DNA of 64,000 nt from Pampus argenteus (lineage: Eukaryota > Chordata > Actinopteri > Scombriformes > Stromateidae), in the NCBI GenBank assembly GCA_036937835.1, contig CM072864.1, positions 583,501 to 647,500 of the forward strand. The letters are read 5' to 3'. A program made the position numbers and the translations under genes. Under the pieces are notes generated by a model, which saw only the letters and a list, made by a program, of their open reading frames with translations, searched no databases and had not been told where the DNA came from. Of the stretch, positions 1 to 12,908 are shown one piece after another (the first letter of the stretch is position 1; each line of letters starts with the position of its first letter).

Positions 1-1049
1 TTCAAGTTCTGATCTGAAGATCAAGATGGACCTCGTCCCTGCCAGCTCCGATCAGAAGGGTTTATCGAGGCATTGACCATCCCCCGGCTCAGTCAGGTGA
101 TCCTGTCAGGGTTCAGACCCATGATGGCAGAAAAATATCGAAGTGATTGAGTTTGTTTTCTTCCTTTAAAAAGAAGCTGACTGTCAGTCTGTCTGTCAGT
201 GTTCAGTGAGTTAGTTGTATCCACGTTCTGCACTCCATGCAGACGATCAGAACAGTTGTTTGTCCCTGTTTGTCAATGATATTGCACATTATCATTGTTA
301 GGCAGCTGAACAAGTTTCCTCCCAGCATCCAACATGAGCCTCTTTCCAAGTGTTGCAGCAGATATGCAGTCAGCCCCACCGTGTACCAGCTTCCAAACAA
401 CCAGTTGACTAATCACTGGCTTCCCCGCAGTGCCTCATCATACGATCCTCAGGGTCAGATCCCCCATTTGAATGCTCCAAATTAAACAGCCTGGAGAATT
501 TTTCTGGGTTCAGTTCAGTGAGCCAACAGAAAAGTGTTGAGACATCAACAAAACCAAAAAACAAAAGCGCGGCTCCTGTCAAAGATCATCTCCTGAAAAA
601 CAGTGAAGAGGAGAGCGTCTCCTCTTCCTCGCCCATGGGGTCACCTGCAGGACTCAGGCGGTCATCCTGCAGTCGGGCTGTTATAGGAAATGATATGCAA
701 AGGTTAAAGGTCATTTCAGATGTTTGTCTTTTTCCTGGGTCCAGTGAGGCGTCTGGGATTCATCACCATCATCCTGTCAGGCAGCACCTCCAGATCCCTC
801 TTCATGTCATCCACCCGTTCCAGGAAAAAGAAGAAAAGAAAGAACAGATGAGAAGAGAGAAGATCGGAAAAACACCTTTTTCTTTTCCTTATTTACTGTA
901 TTTGTTAGAATTCATTTACAGTGTTTTTTGTTTTTTTTGATACGAGTCAAGGAGGGAAATATTCCAGATCATTTCTCAGCTTCTCTCTGACTCAACCAGA
1001 TGATCATCTGATGGACGAATGCTGAAATATTGGATCATTCGTCAAAATG
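1..1049. other. non-coding, nothing recognised
   Basis: No exon with splice signals or recognisable protein similarity was found. Short open frames here have biased composition and no homology I can name. Confidence 0.5.
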
Positions 1050-1862
1050 ATCAAAGACGTCAACAGACTAAAAGGTTGAAACCACTGGTTTCATCTTTAA
1101 CAATGTGTTGGATTTTAAAAGCTTCTTATATTATCCATTGAGTCAAATCTGCATCTGAACAGTAACTAAAGCTGTCAGATAAATGTAGTGGAGTAGAAAG
1201 TACTAGATGTACCTCTGACATGTAGAAAGTACTAGATGTACCTCTGACATGTAGAAAGTACTAGATTTACCTCTGACATGTAGAAAGTACTAGATGTACC
1301 TCTGACATGTAGAAAGTACTAGATGTACCTCTGACATGTAGAAAGTACTAGATTTACCTCTGACATGTAGAAAGTACTAGATTTACCTCTGACATGTAGA
1401 AAGTACTAGATTTACCTCTGACATGTAGAAAGTACTAGATGTACCTCTGACATGTAGAAAGTACTAGATTTACCTCTGACATGTAGAAAGTACTAGATGT
1501 ACCTCTGACATGTAGAAAGTACTAGATTTACCTCTGACATGTAGAAAGTACTAGATTTACCTCTGACGTGTAGAAAGTACTAGATTTACCTCTGACGTGT
1601 AGAAAGTACTAGATTTACCTCTGACATGTAGAAAGTACTAGATTTACCTCTGACATGTAGAAAGTACTAGATTTACCTCTGACGTGTAGAAAGTACTAGA
1701 TTTACCTCTGACATGTAGAAAGTACTAGATGTACCTCTGACATGTAGTAGAGTGAAGTATAAAGTAGTATCACATGGAAATACTCAAGTAGAGTACAAGT
1801 ACCTCAAAACTGTACTTCCATAGCTTACTTGTGTAAATATACATATATTACTTCCCACCACT
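1050..1862. repeat. dispersed repeat carrying an expanded 29-bp minisatellite
   Basis: The stretch from about 1060 to 1270 reappears reverse complemented at about 31910-32085 (shared words include AAAGGTTGAAACCACTGGTT and GAGTCAAATCTGCATCTGAA). It ends TTACTTCCCACCACTG, a phrase I associate with an abundant fish repeat. It has no coding capacity. Confidence 0.75.
1193..1747. repeat. 29-bp minisatellite, about 19 copies
   Basis: The unit is GTAGAAAGTACTAGATGTAC followed by CTCTGACAT. Copies differ mainly at two sites (GATGTA/GATTTA and GACATG/GACGTG). The other copy of the host repeat at 31.9 kb has just one unit. Confidence 0.97.
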
Positions 1863-1935
1863 GAAGTTGAAATACATTTTCTGGATATCTGAGTTTCTCA
1901 CACTTTTTGCTGCTTTTTAAAAAGTTTCAGCTTTT

Positions 1936-1977
<42 letters not shown>

Positions 1978-2539
1978 GAAATAGCTAACCCTTTGGTCTA
2001 CATCTTCCCATTGAGCAAATCTTAACGGACCACCGTCCATCTCTGTACGTGTGGCTCTCTGCAGATCGTTGGTTCATGCCTGAGTTGTCTCTTTCAAACA
2101 CACTGTACATGAAGCCAGGTTTCAACAGACTGTGTGTTTCTATGAAACAACTGGTCAATAGATAGGAACCACATTTACAGTATATTCAGCATGTTAACAT
2201 ATACAGGAAGAAAAGATAATTAAGTCATTTTTCATTATTTAAAACATTTATTGTGACTGAAAGAAACACACATTTCCCTTAATCTCTACAAACACCGAGT
2301 CCATTTTCTTAAATCTACAATACTTTAACTTTGTGTCCACTTGGGGTCAGCAAGAACAAGCTGTGGACACAACATGGATATCAACTCTGTCTCCTGGAAG
2401 TTACATTCATATACGAGTAAAGTGCAACTGCATGTTTTGTTAGAAACGTTGAGTCACGTAATCTTTAAACATAATGACCAAATGTTAATTAATAAGTGAA
2501 ATTAATTCTTTAATTTCTTTTCCATCAAAATATCTCTTC
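1863..2539. other. non-coding with a CA microsatellite
   Basis: A (CA)n tract of about 38 bp lies at 1937-1974. The rest is A/T-rich with no gene seen. Confidence 0.6.
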
Positions 2540-2828
2540 TTCTTCTTTTCCCTTCAGGTGTTTCCACAGTGAATCAGTTGTCTCCATCTAACCCTGTCTT
2601 CTGTATCCTCTCACACCAACTACCTTCATGTCCTCTTTCACTACATCCATATATCTCCTCTTTGGTCTTCCTCTAGACCTCCTGCCTGGCAGTTCAAACT
2701 CAGCATCCTTCTACCGATATATTCACTCTGTCTCCTCTGGACATGTCTGAACCATCTCAGTCTGGCCTCTCTGACTTCATCTCCAAACAACATCGCCGGT
2801 CTCATCAGTTTTGTACACCTTTCCTTTC
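2540..2828 (-). mobile_element. RTE-like LINE fragment, 3' end of reverse transcriptase ORF
   Basis: The - strand reads MRPAMLFGDEVREARLRWFR then HVQRRQSEYIGRRML, resembling the reverse transcriptase C-terminal region of fish non-LTR elements (R-L-x-W-F-x-H-V-x-R-R). After this it is interrupted by stops and frameshifts. A dead 5'-truncated copy. Confidence 0.7.
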
Positions 2829-5800
2829 ATTAAAATATCTATAAAAAATAAACAGTATAAACAGTTCCTGGCTGATATCAGATTCGGTTAAGGTCAGAGA
2901 AACATCTGTGAGCCGTATGATGCTGAGCAGGTAGTGTTCACTGGCTTTTTATATTGTTATATAGAGTTACGTAGCAGAATGTAGGTTTACTGTACATACG
3001 ATATTATTTCCAAAGGTGTCTGTGTGATCATTTATTAATGAATCGAGAATATTTCTCAGAATCTTTAATAAATACAATATTTAATATTTATCTTGAGGTT
3101 TCCATCCCAATGTACTGCACATTTTAATCAACTAAATTGGCAAATGGGACAATGCTAATTTATGCAGGTCTCCATCCACTACTGTTGGATGCAAACATTA
3201 GGAATTGAGAGATAATATAATGTTTGGTGCTAATTCTCCATTATACCAACACGGTGATGGAGATATTATATTTGTTTGTTTCATGTAGTAATTGGGGAGT
3301 CTCCTCATCACTCCACACTGATCTACTGTTTTCATCCATTTCATCTCAACCTTTCCACCTCCCACAAGTGTCAAAACCTTTGTGCAATATTTCAAGATTG
3401 TTTGTGTTGGTATTTACACATAAATGCAGGTGGATGGAAATGCACCTATTGTCAGCTATGCAACATTATTCTTAATGTCATCAAGAAGAAGAGTAAAGTT
3501 GCAGGTTGACAGCGTAGAGCTAATGTAGATAAGTGTTAATACCTGTTAATTCTGCTAAATTCTCAGAGCTCACATTGTATTGAAGAGCTGCAGAAGTCGT
3601 TGCAGACAATTTCTTAAAACATCAGCAAACGCAACCAAAACTTTGACAACAAATAAAATCTTGACTCCAGGTAGATTTACTAACTTCTCCACTGATGAAG
3701 ACCATGATTGTGTGTCATGCTCAAAATCAAAACTACCTGCTTGACTAGATGATACCAGCAGGGACACTTACAATTTATTTAGTTTTATTTACATAAATGC
3801 TGCCTGACATATTTACACCTTCAGGGTTTTACATGTTAAACTCTCATCTTCTCCGTGTACAGAATGTTCTGTAGAAACACACATGATCCATCAGCGTGTA
3901 GGAGGATGAACCGGTTTGTTCCTCTCCTTCTCTTTCATATATTTCTGTCTAATTTAACAGTACCAGAATTGTTTTAATTGGCCAATTTTACAGTCATGTT
4001 ATCTGCCACACACACACACACACACACACACACGTAGCTCATGTGGCCCACTTGCACAGCACATACATGCGTGCACACATACATGTGAAATACATCACAG
4101 TGACATCAATGCATGCACCACACACAGGCTGCACATGCACACGCACACAGACATGATGCAGCATCCAGAGAGAGATGAAAATGAGGCAGCAGCGTCTCAC
4201 AGGTTTCTGCAGAGGAGATGGAGGGATGAAGGTGGAGGAGGATGAGAAGGAGGGAGGATTATTGATCCCTGCTCATCTCTCCCTCTCCTGCTCCTCCTCC
4301 TCCTCCACTGCTGCTGTCACCATCATCTTGACTGAACAACACTCTTCTTCTTGATCAGACTGGATTCAGTTCATCCCTCCTTCCTCTTTCTTCATGTCTT
4401 CCTCTGCTCGTCTCACCGCTGCTGCTGCAGGCCTGGCTCCTCTTGTCCTCGTCCTCCTCCTCCTTCCTCTTATTCTTCTTGTTGCTAAGTCAGTCTCTTT
4501 CTAATTATCATTCCTCTGCGTCTGACAGCCGAGTGATCCACTGCTGCAACGCTGATGATCCTTCTCTCTGTGTGTGTGTGTCGGTAGTGGAAAGCAAAAA
4601 ACGCGGATCGTCACGCAGCAACAAACGCAGAAATCACATCACTGAGCAGCTCCGGTTTACTGCACAACCACACAGAGCCTCACACAGACACTACAGAGCA
4701 GCACAGAGGTTCATGTACACATATATTTTGAATAATAAACCATTATAACATAAATTCCCTTCTAAGTGATGAGGAAACGTCACTCCACACTGAATTACAT
4801 GATTTAAAACACTGCAAACTGCATCCAGATAGCGTTAATAAAAGATTATGAACCACTACTAAAAGAAAAAAATATTATACAGTCATGACCACTGACTTCA
4901 TCAGTGTGAGTTAGTCATATCAAGTGGATATCTGACACATTTACAGTCTGTTTAGCATCAAATTCCCTCTTTGTGTTTCCCTGTTGAGCTGTGGTGGAAG
5001 TATAGGAACAAAAAGAGGGACTTTGGCTCTAAAAACACTGTAACGTTGAAACATATCTGCTGGATTTGAAGCTTCAGATTAGCTTCATATAAACTTTTAA
5101 ATATATTTTTGCATGGGGACTGTAGATTGTGTCCCCATCTGTCAGTGTGTAATGTGTTGGCCATGGCTTGTAGTGATGAACCGACTGAATGAGTTTCAGC
5201 TCATTGTTTATCTGTCCGGTTGCAACTTTACAGTTTTGGTTGACTCTCAGCGCTCATAGCGTCGTTTTGGGCAACAGCGGGATGGATGCTTACAGAAAAA
5301 GCTGTGAAGACCCACCTGTACACTACCTGCTCATCACCACACAGACACAGTTACTGTAGACTAGCTGGTGAACATAGAGGAGCGGACACAAAACCCTGAT
5401 ATTTGATATTGGTTGAACTTCAGTTAGGAATATGTACCATGTGAACACAGGGCTACATGATAAGACTATAAAATAAGGTAAAACTGCAGAGTTTCACTTC
5501 GATTTTGTGCTTTAATGGTTCAAATTCTTAACTAATTTGCAGGTAATTTAACTGCCAAAAAGCCAAAGACACACTACGAGTCTGGCGTTTAAGGCCATCG
5601 GGGCAGATTTCTCCATAGCCTTTATACTAATTCCAGTATTTTCTGAAAACTTTAATCCTCATTCCAAGGAAAAGACAATGAAGTCTGGTCTGGACTTCAT
5701 TTCCCATCAGCCCCATTGCCACATATTCTGCTGGGCCATCTCAAATCCTCAACTCCTTTTGGATGAGACCACCAAGTCACTCAAACTGGTTGCTTCTGGC

Positions 5801-5980
5801 TGGTCATCACTGTTGCTATATATAAACAGAACCGCAATAAAAGCTTGAATGTTTGGACTTCATCACCTGTAAAACATGCCAGCCATAGATCCTTAAGGAT
5901 CTTCACCCTCGCTGGTTGAACCTGATGCCTGTAGAAGGAAAGACCTGAAGTCATGTTGTGTGCTGCTGCTTCTGCATAAT
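2829..5980. other. non-coding; CA tract and purine/pyrimidine-rich patch
   Basis: Contains a (CA)n tract at 4007-4033 with CA-rich flanks to 4150, and a strand-asymmetric patch at 4200-4480 (GGAG-rich then CTCCTC-rich). No exon or known element recognised. Confidence 0.45.
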
Positions 5981-5984
5981 TTTG

Positions 5985-6260
5985 AAATGATCTGTGATTC
6001 CTTATGTTTCAGTCTAAAGGGGCAGGACTAGTTGCCTCCTACAAATACCTTTGCATATAGCTTGATGAAAAGTTGGCATTTAATGTGAACATTGATAACT
6101 TATTGAGAAAACTTCCATCTAAACTTTCTTGTTAGGTAAATTACCTACTTATATCTCCAGTCTTTTGTTCTATCATACACACGGTTCTTCTAAATGTCCA
6201 GAGTGCTCTCAGAACCTGGTAAAACAGCTTTATTAGCTTAGAAGCTCTTCCTTCATTGAA
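5985..6260 (+). mobile_element. degenerate LINE relic
   Basis: In the + strand a broken frame reads GLVASYKYLCI, a stop, then LDEKLAFNVNIDNLLRK. This resembles the S-Y-K-Y-L-G-x-x-L-D-x-K-L-x-F motif after the reverse transcriptase of fish LINEs. Several stops make it a relic. Confidence 0.5.
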
Positions 6261-6409
6261 TACCTTCAAGGTCTTTTGCAAACTGTCCCGACGGAAACAC
6301 GTTGCACGTTTATTTGAGGGGGATCGTATTTTGGATATCGATGATATAGCCTGTCAATTTCTCTTTTTGTTTAGTTTTTATGTATTATATGTTCTATCAT
6401 ATGAAATAG

Positions 6410-7260
6410 TTTTTATGTGAAACTGCTGGAAGAAGAGATATGGTACCTCAATGGGACCTTCCTAAAGCTAAACTTCCTGCAAGCTCGGACAACAACTGGA
6501 AACTCACTCAAACTACACCCCACATCCTCCTTTCCTGTCCTTCTTAGGTGACCTGGTCTGATAGGGCAACACCCAACACAATTACACCCAAGTGGGGTAG
6601 GGCGGTGTATCAATGCCCTTGCATTACTTGACTCCGGTTCTGAAATCGCTTTGCCAGAGGTTGCCACCACAGCAGATCGATACTTGCCAACCTAAAGACC
6701 CTCCAGCAGGGTTCTTACTGGCCACTGATTTGGATCAAGGCACCCATTTCACCTCAAGCCTAGTGACCACAATGTAGGAGAACCTGGATGGACCTGCAAG
6801 ACCACCTCTGGGCCACATTTTTATAAGCCCAGGAGAACCGAGTACCTGACAACCAAATCAAGCCAGCTCCACTCCAGAAGGAAGAAGATGCACCACAGCA
6901 GCTTTGTAGTAATAGCTTCATGCCCCAACTCACCCACAACTTTGTCGAGGAACACATAACATGTGAACTGTTAGAGATCTCATCAGGGAAATGAGCTCTT
7001 TAGTCCACAGCCTGAGCAGCGGAAGGATTCAACACTATTTAGTCTCCTTCGACCTGGTGGAGCAAATCTAGCTCCACCAGCATATGCACCTGGCTGAGGC
7101 TGTTGGCAGTACAATCCCAATCTTATTGCACTCATCGCGATGTTGCCTCAAGTAACTGCCCAGGTGTTGAAGGCCCTGTGCACCTGAAGAACTGAATGAA
7201 CAAGACCCTGTTCTGGTTCTCAGGAAAACATGGACGATGAACCCAAGTTACAACCGACAC
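6410..7260 (+). mobile_element. possible degenerate LTR-type retroelement segment
   Basis: One + frame contains INALALLDSGSEIALPEVATT, with L-L-D-S-G as in retropepsins of Ty3/gypsy-type elements. It is preceded and followed by stops. Only this motif supports the call. Confidence 0.3.
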
Positions 7261-7394
7261 AACTGTTGAGCACAACAGACACACAACACATAAACATGGG
7301 TTGATTTACACACTGTAGAGGAGTACTACACAGCCGAGAACCAAAATGATACAACAATGTAAAAATACTCCATTACAGGTGAAAGCCCTACATG

Positions 7395-8168
7395 AAGAAC
7401 CCTAGTTAAAGTACTGCAGTATCAGTACATGAGTATAGTGATCTTGATGTAGTTAAAGTACTGCAGTAACAGTACATAAGTACTGTGATCTTGATGTAGT
7501 TAAAGTACTGCAGTAACAGTACATGAGTATTGTGATCTTGATGTAGTTAAAGTACTGCAGTAACAGTACATAAGTACTGTGATCTTGATGTAGTTAAAGT
7601 ACTGCAGTAACAGTACATAAGTATAGTGATCTTGATGTAGTTAAAGTACTGCAGTATTAGTACATAAGTATAGTGATCTTGATGTAAAGTACTGCAGTAA
7701 CAGTACATAAGTATAGTGATCTTGATGTAGTTAAAGTACTGCAGTATCAGTACATAAGTACTGTGATCTTGATGTAGTTAAAGTACTGCAGTAACAGTAC
7801 ATGAGTATTGTGATCTTGATGTAGTTAAAGTACTGCAGTAACAGTACATAAGTACTGTGATCTTGATGTAGTTAAAGTACTGCAGTAACAGTACATAAGT
7901 ATAGTGATCTTGATGTAGTTAAAGTACTGCAGTATTAGTACATAAGTATAGTGATCTTGATGTAAAGTACTGCAGTAACAGTACATAAGTATAGTGATCT
8001 TGATGTAGTTAAAGTACTGCAGTATCAGTACATAAGTAAAGTGATCTTGATGTAGTTAAAGTACTGCAGTATTAGTACATAAGTATAGTGATCTTGATGT
8101 AGTTAAAGTACTGCAGTAACAGTACATAAGTACTGTGATCTTGATGTAGTTAAAGTACTGCAGTATAA
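7395..8168. repeat. 47-bp minisatellite with a 278-bp higher-order period
   Basis: The unit contains GTTAAAGTACTGCAGTAACA, GTACATAAGTA and GTGATCTTGATGTA. About 16 copies. Two copies lack GTTA (43 bp) and lie at about 7681 and 7959, exactly 278 bp apart; the ACATGAGTATTG variants at 7521 and 7799 have the same spacing. Confidence 0.95.
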
Positions 8169-8598
8169 GTGAAGTACTAGTACCCTACCCAGTAAAAGTA
8201 CTTTAGTTTTAGTTTAGTTAGTTTCCAGCTGTGGTTCAGTTTATAACATATAAATCATATTCAGTAGTTGAATAAATCATCAGTTATTGACTATTGATCA
8301 GGATGACGCTCCGCTTCAGGCCCGCATATATGAAAGCAGCAACATACGGATCAATACATTTATTAATCCCACCGCTGACTATCACAGTCACGTCATAGGA
8401 TCCAACAGACGTCTGTAGGATTATCAGACCGATATTTGACGTCTGGTTCTTCCGACGTGACACGAAACCTAATTAATAATCTGACTAATTAACGTCAGCA
8501 CGAGGAGGCCCGAAACACGTGACACGGAGACGGTTTAATAATAATAATAAAAAATATATATAAACATATTTTCTGTCTGCGGACATTCATCCCTAGCA

Positions 8599-8599
<1 letters not shown>

Positions 8600-8681
<82 letters not shown>
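8600..8681. repeat. (CA)n microsatellite, about 82 bp
   Basis: Uninterrupted CA repeat, the longest pure dinucleotide tract in the window. A shorter interrupted CA tract follows at 8809-8837. Confidence 0.98.
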
Positions 8682-8683
<2 letters not shown>

Positions 8684-10016
8684 CCTGAGCGTGAATCACA
8701 GCCGTTAAACACACCGTCATGCAGAAGCAGAAGGCGGGTCGGTGGTCGGTGGTCGGTGGTCGGTGTCCTCTCTGTGTGTCCAGCTGTAGAATAACAATAA
8801 TCCCATCACACACACACACACAAACACACACACACAGTCTCTGTCACCAGGATCCGCTGCTGCGAGCTCAGGCTGCAGACGGCTCCAAAGATCCTCTCTG
8901 TAAAAGAAGAGGCATCACTCCTTTACATTTAGGGGATCTTGTTACTTACTGTGTGTCTCGGAGTCAGATGAGAAGATGAATATCATTCATGTGTGTGACC
9001 TCTGTGACCTGTTGCAGCTGCAGGTGAATGAGTGTGATGTGGGACACCTGAGCTGTATCTTCTTCTAATACATGTTCATGAACAGGACTGCTGTCAGATT
9101 AAACCTGCTTCTATTTGTTATATCACCTTGAGGGTGTGGCTCACTGACGTGTTTACCTTTACTCAAGTGACATCATCAGTGACATCATTAGCTCGCTCTG
9201 GACACACAAGAGGCTTCATGCTACTTTCTACACTGAGAACACACGCTGAAAATCAGAGGAGTTTCTCTTTAAGAGAAAAGAGCGGAGCCTGAAACTAGAA
9301 TCAGAGTGAGACCTCGCTGCACAGTTAGTCAGCATCCTGCATGCACTTCTGCTGCTGCACCTGCAGCATGATTCCTCCTCCGCAACTCCCCCTCCCACGC
9401 CTCCTATTCCTCTTCTTCATCTTTTCTTTCTCCTTTTCAGATGAAACCTCTCTCTCTTTTCCTCCTCCTCCTCCTCTCTTATGCTTTCCCTCCATCTTCT
9501 TCTCCCTTTGGTCCTTTAGCTCTTCATCTATGCTTCTTATCCTCCTTCATCCTTTACTTTCATCATGTTTCTCCACCTGCTGATGATCTTTTTCCTCTCT
9601 CTTATTTATCTCTATCCATAACATTTTATCCACCTCTTCTATCTACCTCTCTCTCTCTCTTTTCCCTTCCCTCTTTCTTCATCTCCCGTCCTCCTCTTTT
9701 TAGTTTCTGCATCCTCCCATTTTTATAAATCCAGGCTACCTACAACTGGTATAAGCAGGAAGAATATGAGGACATAAAGAGAGGAGAATATGATGAGGAG
9801 GAAGAATGAAAGAGAAAGAATGAAGGAGGAGCTGTGGAAGAAAAGAGAAGGATGTGGAGGATAAGAAGAAGGTAGAATAAAGGGAGTCAGGAGGAGACGT
9901 GCTGCTCTACTACTTCTCTGACATCAGACAGAGACTCGACGCACAAAGATGATGTCGCCCCGGGAAACCAGATGCTCACCGGCCGCCATTTTGGAGCTGA
10001 GAAGGAAAACAACACA
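8682..10016. other. non-coding with pyrimidine-rich stretch
   Basis: Between 9366 and 9725 the + strand is rich in CT (TCCTCC, CTCTCT), and 9760-9890 is purine rich. No exon recognised. Confidence 0.5.
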
Positions 10017-10403
10017 TGTCCACCTGTAAACATGTACACATGTAAACATGTACCGTGTAAACATGGACACATGTAGACATGTACACATGTACACATGTAC
10101 ACCTGTAAACATGTACACCTGTAAACATGTAAACATGTACACATGTAAACATGTACACATGTACACATGTACACATGTAAACATGTATACATGTATACAT
10201 GTAAACATGTAAACATGTAAACATGTACACATGTACACATGTAAACATGTACACATGTACACCTGTAAACATGTACACCTGTAAACATGTAAACATGTAC
10301 ACATGTAAACATGTACACATGTACACATGTAAACATGTATACATGTATACATGTAAACATGTAAACATGTAAACATGTACACATGTACACATGTAAACAT
10401 GTA
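10017..10403. repeat. 8-bp palindromic minisatellite (ACATGTAM)n
   Basis: About 48 units of ACATGTAA, ACATGTAC or ACCTGTAA. Each unit contains the palindrome ACATGT, so either strand can fold on itself. A block of about 140 bp is itself repeated (10105-10240 and 10255-10390). Confidence 0.95.
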
Positions 10404-10832
10404 TTTCCTGCAAACACTGGAACATGTTTGTCATGTGAATGAGTAAACATTTGTATTTGTGTGTAAACAGTCAGTAAGTAAAACATCATATCGTTTCCAT
10501 CTCACAGTCACAGATACTGATGAACGTGTGTAACGTTACTGTCACACTGTTTACTGGGACTGATTCTGATTCTTAAAGCGTTACCTACGTTTCTGACACA
10601 TCATCATCTTTTAGGTTCATGTGTTGAACTTGTTAGTAAACAGTTGTTTATTTATTGTTATCATGTGGAGTCGTGTTTGTGTCCAGCTGGTGAATCAAGG
10701 TCCATTTAGTAGCTGTTGTGGAGCTTTCGATGCATCACATGATCGTCTCCAGCGGTGGAAGTGAACATCTTCAATCTTTTTAATCTGATGTCCACGTGAA
10801 ATGATTTGATTGGATAGTTTTATTCAGTGCAT

Positions 10833-11801
10833 TACAGTTTTTTCTGATAGCTAAGACGCAATTTTTTAAACTTTTGGCTTTTTTTGCAAAACTCTACACA
10901 CAAATCGCAAAACCTTTCACCCAAATAGCAAAACACAGTAGATCACTTGCAAAAGCATGTTTTTGTACTGTTGCTTAAGCACTTTTTGCTAAACTGTTCA
11001 CACTCTTTTAAAAATAGTTGTTTTTGTATCCGACGGTGCACACAACTCATAATATCAGTAAGCACACACAGCAGCCACTGCACACTGACAGTAACAATGA
11101 AAAACTCATTTGGCTTTTGCTTATCCTGTGTGCAGGGCATATCGGTTTTCAGTAGCTTTTACAGTAACACACAGGGATCAAAGTGAATGGATATTTATTT
11201 ACACACATCCAAATACGTAAACATAAAGTGTGTTTTTCAGGTCAAGGCACAAAAAAAACAAAAAAAAAAACATAAAATGACAATCATTGAGGGAAAAAAA
11301 TCAGTCTTGTCTTCTTACTGGGTCTGGCCACAAAATCTCGTCCACATCACATGCAATGTCTCTTCTTACTCTTCTGTCTCCTTCCATTGTTCTCCACACA
11401 AAAAGCTTACCTGTGGCTTATTCATAGTGCTCAGGCTGTTTGCAAAGTGAAGTAATTATAAATAATAGTTTTCACATGTAAAAGTGTGGCCTGACAGTTG
11501 GCAGAATTGTGTAAAAAATAGCCATAAATATGTATAGTTTTGATAGGAGTGTGTACATCATCTGGAAATTGAGTGTAAAGCAGTGGAGCTGTGTTTACAG
11601 TTTTGCAAAAGGAGTCATGTGCAGTGAATTGTATTTACACATATTCAAAGTGTGTGTTCAAAATTGCAAACTAAGTGCAAAGCAATGTTTGTGCTTTCAG
11701 TTTTGCAAACTCGGTGAAGGGTTTTGTGATAAATATTAATAGTTTTAGAAATTGTGCTATAAGAATCCATGTAAGTGTTTAAGCCATCAGAAAAAACTGT
11801 A
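10833..11801 (-). mobile_element. Tc1/mariner-superfamily element, internally deleted, TA target duplication
   Basis: The ends are CAGTTTTTTCTGATAGCTAA and, reverse complemented, CAGTTTTTTCTGATGGCTTAA, each flanked by TA. Element length is 965 bp without the TA. On the - strand near 11300-11360 a transposase remnant reads RRDIACDVDEILWPDPVRRQ, the C-terminal signature of a fish IS630/Tc1-type transposase as I recall it. The catalytic domain is missing or unreadable, so it is non-autonomous. Confidence 0.85.
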
Positions 11802-12596
11802 ATCGATCAGGATTTGATCCAAACACATTGAGGTGATTTTACTGAATATTAACTGTTGTGATATCTGTTGTGAGTTCACCTCTACTGTTACACTCACTGT
11901 AATTTTGCTTTTCTAACTTCTATCTTTGGATCTTTTCTTTTCCTCCTCCGCTCTCTCTCTGTTCTCTGACTCCGTCCCACTCTCGCTGCACGAACTGATT
12001 AGAGACAGAATATTTCTCCACATAAATCAATAAAACCAACTCCCAGCCATTACAACCATATGCAGTTTTCTTTTCTTTGTACCTCTCTAACAGTGTGATG
12101 TAGGACCACCATTGTGGAGCCACATTCCTTCACGATGCTCATGTTTCTTCCCTGTCTTAAATAATTCAGATTAACACACTGCATCACATGTGTTTCAGCT
12201 GTACAGAAACCAAAATAAAAAATGACAAGTTCTGGTTTTGTATTTCCCAAAATGTTACGAAACCACTGATTCATATGAGAGCGTTTTGTTGCAGAGGTTT
12301 CTGAACATGAGCTGAGATTATGAGACGCTTCTCTGCGTCCTCTGAATGTATTTATAATCGCAGAGAGTTCAAGAAAGTATAATTAGTTGGAGCGATTAGT
12401 GGGAGGATGCGGTTTTTGTGATGCCATGATTTATGTCTTGTTGCATGTGTGTGTAGGTGTGTATAATGTGTTATATTATAATGTGTGTGTTCAGGGACAT
12501 GAGACACCAGTTATTAACCTTCCTACTAATCTCAACGTATACATGTATGTACAGACTGTAAGATCCGTGTTAATGTGTGGGCGACTGTCATGACGA
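11802..12596. other. non-coding, nothing recognised
   Basis: No element ends, exons or RNA genes seen. Confidence 0.45.
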
Positions 12597-12908
12597 GTGT
12601 GTGTGTGTGTGTGCGTGTGTGTGTGCGTGTTTGTGTGTGTGTGTGTGTGTGCGTGTGTGTGCGTGTGTGTGTGTGTGTGCGTGTGTGTGTGTGTCCGTGC
12701 GTGTGCGTGTGTGTGTCCGTGCGTGTGCGTGTGTGTGTGTGTCCGTGCGTGTGTGCGTGTGTGTGTCCGTGCGTGTGTGTGTATGTGCGTGCGTGTGTGT
12801 CCGTGCGTGTGCGCGCGTGTGTGTGTGTGTGTGTGTGCGTGTGTGTGTCCGTGCGTGTGTGTGTGCGTGCGTGTGTGTGTGTGCGTGCGTGTGTGCGTGT
12901 GTGTGTGA
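12597..12908. repeat. (TG)n microsatellite with CG and TCCG interruptions, 312 bp
   Basis: Alternating purine-pyrimidine throughout most of its length (TGTGTGCG, TGCGTGCG, TGTCCGTG), ideal for left-handed Z-DNA. All reading frames stay open, which is an artefact. Confidence 0.97.

Noticed and set aside
518..940. 140-codon frame near the left edge
   Set aside because: No recognisable domain, no splice context and low-complexity ends; likely chance.
9887..10489. HVYMCTC-type repeat frames
   Set aside because: They arise from the 8-bp ACATGTAM array.
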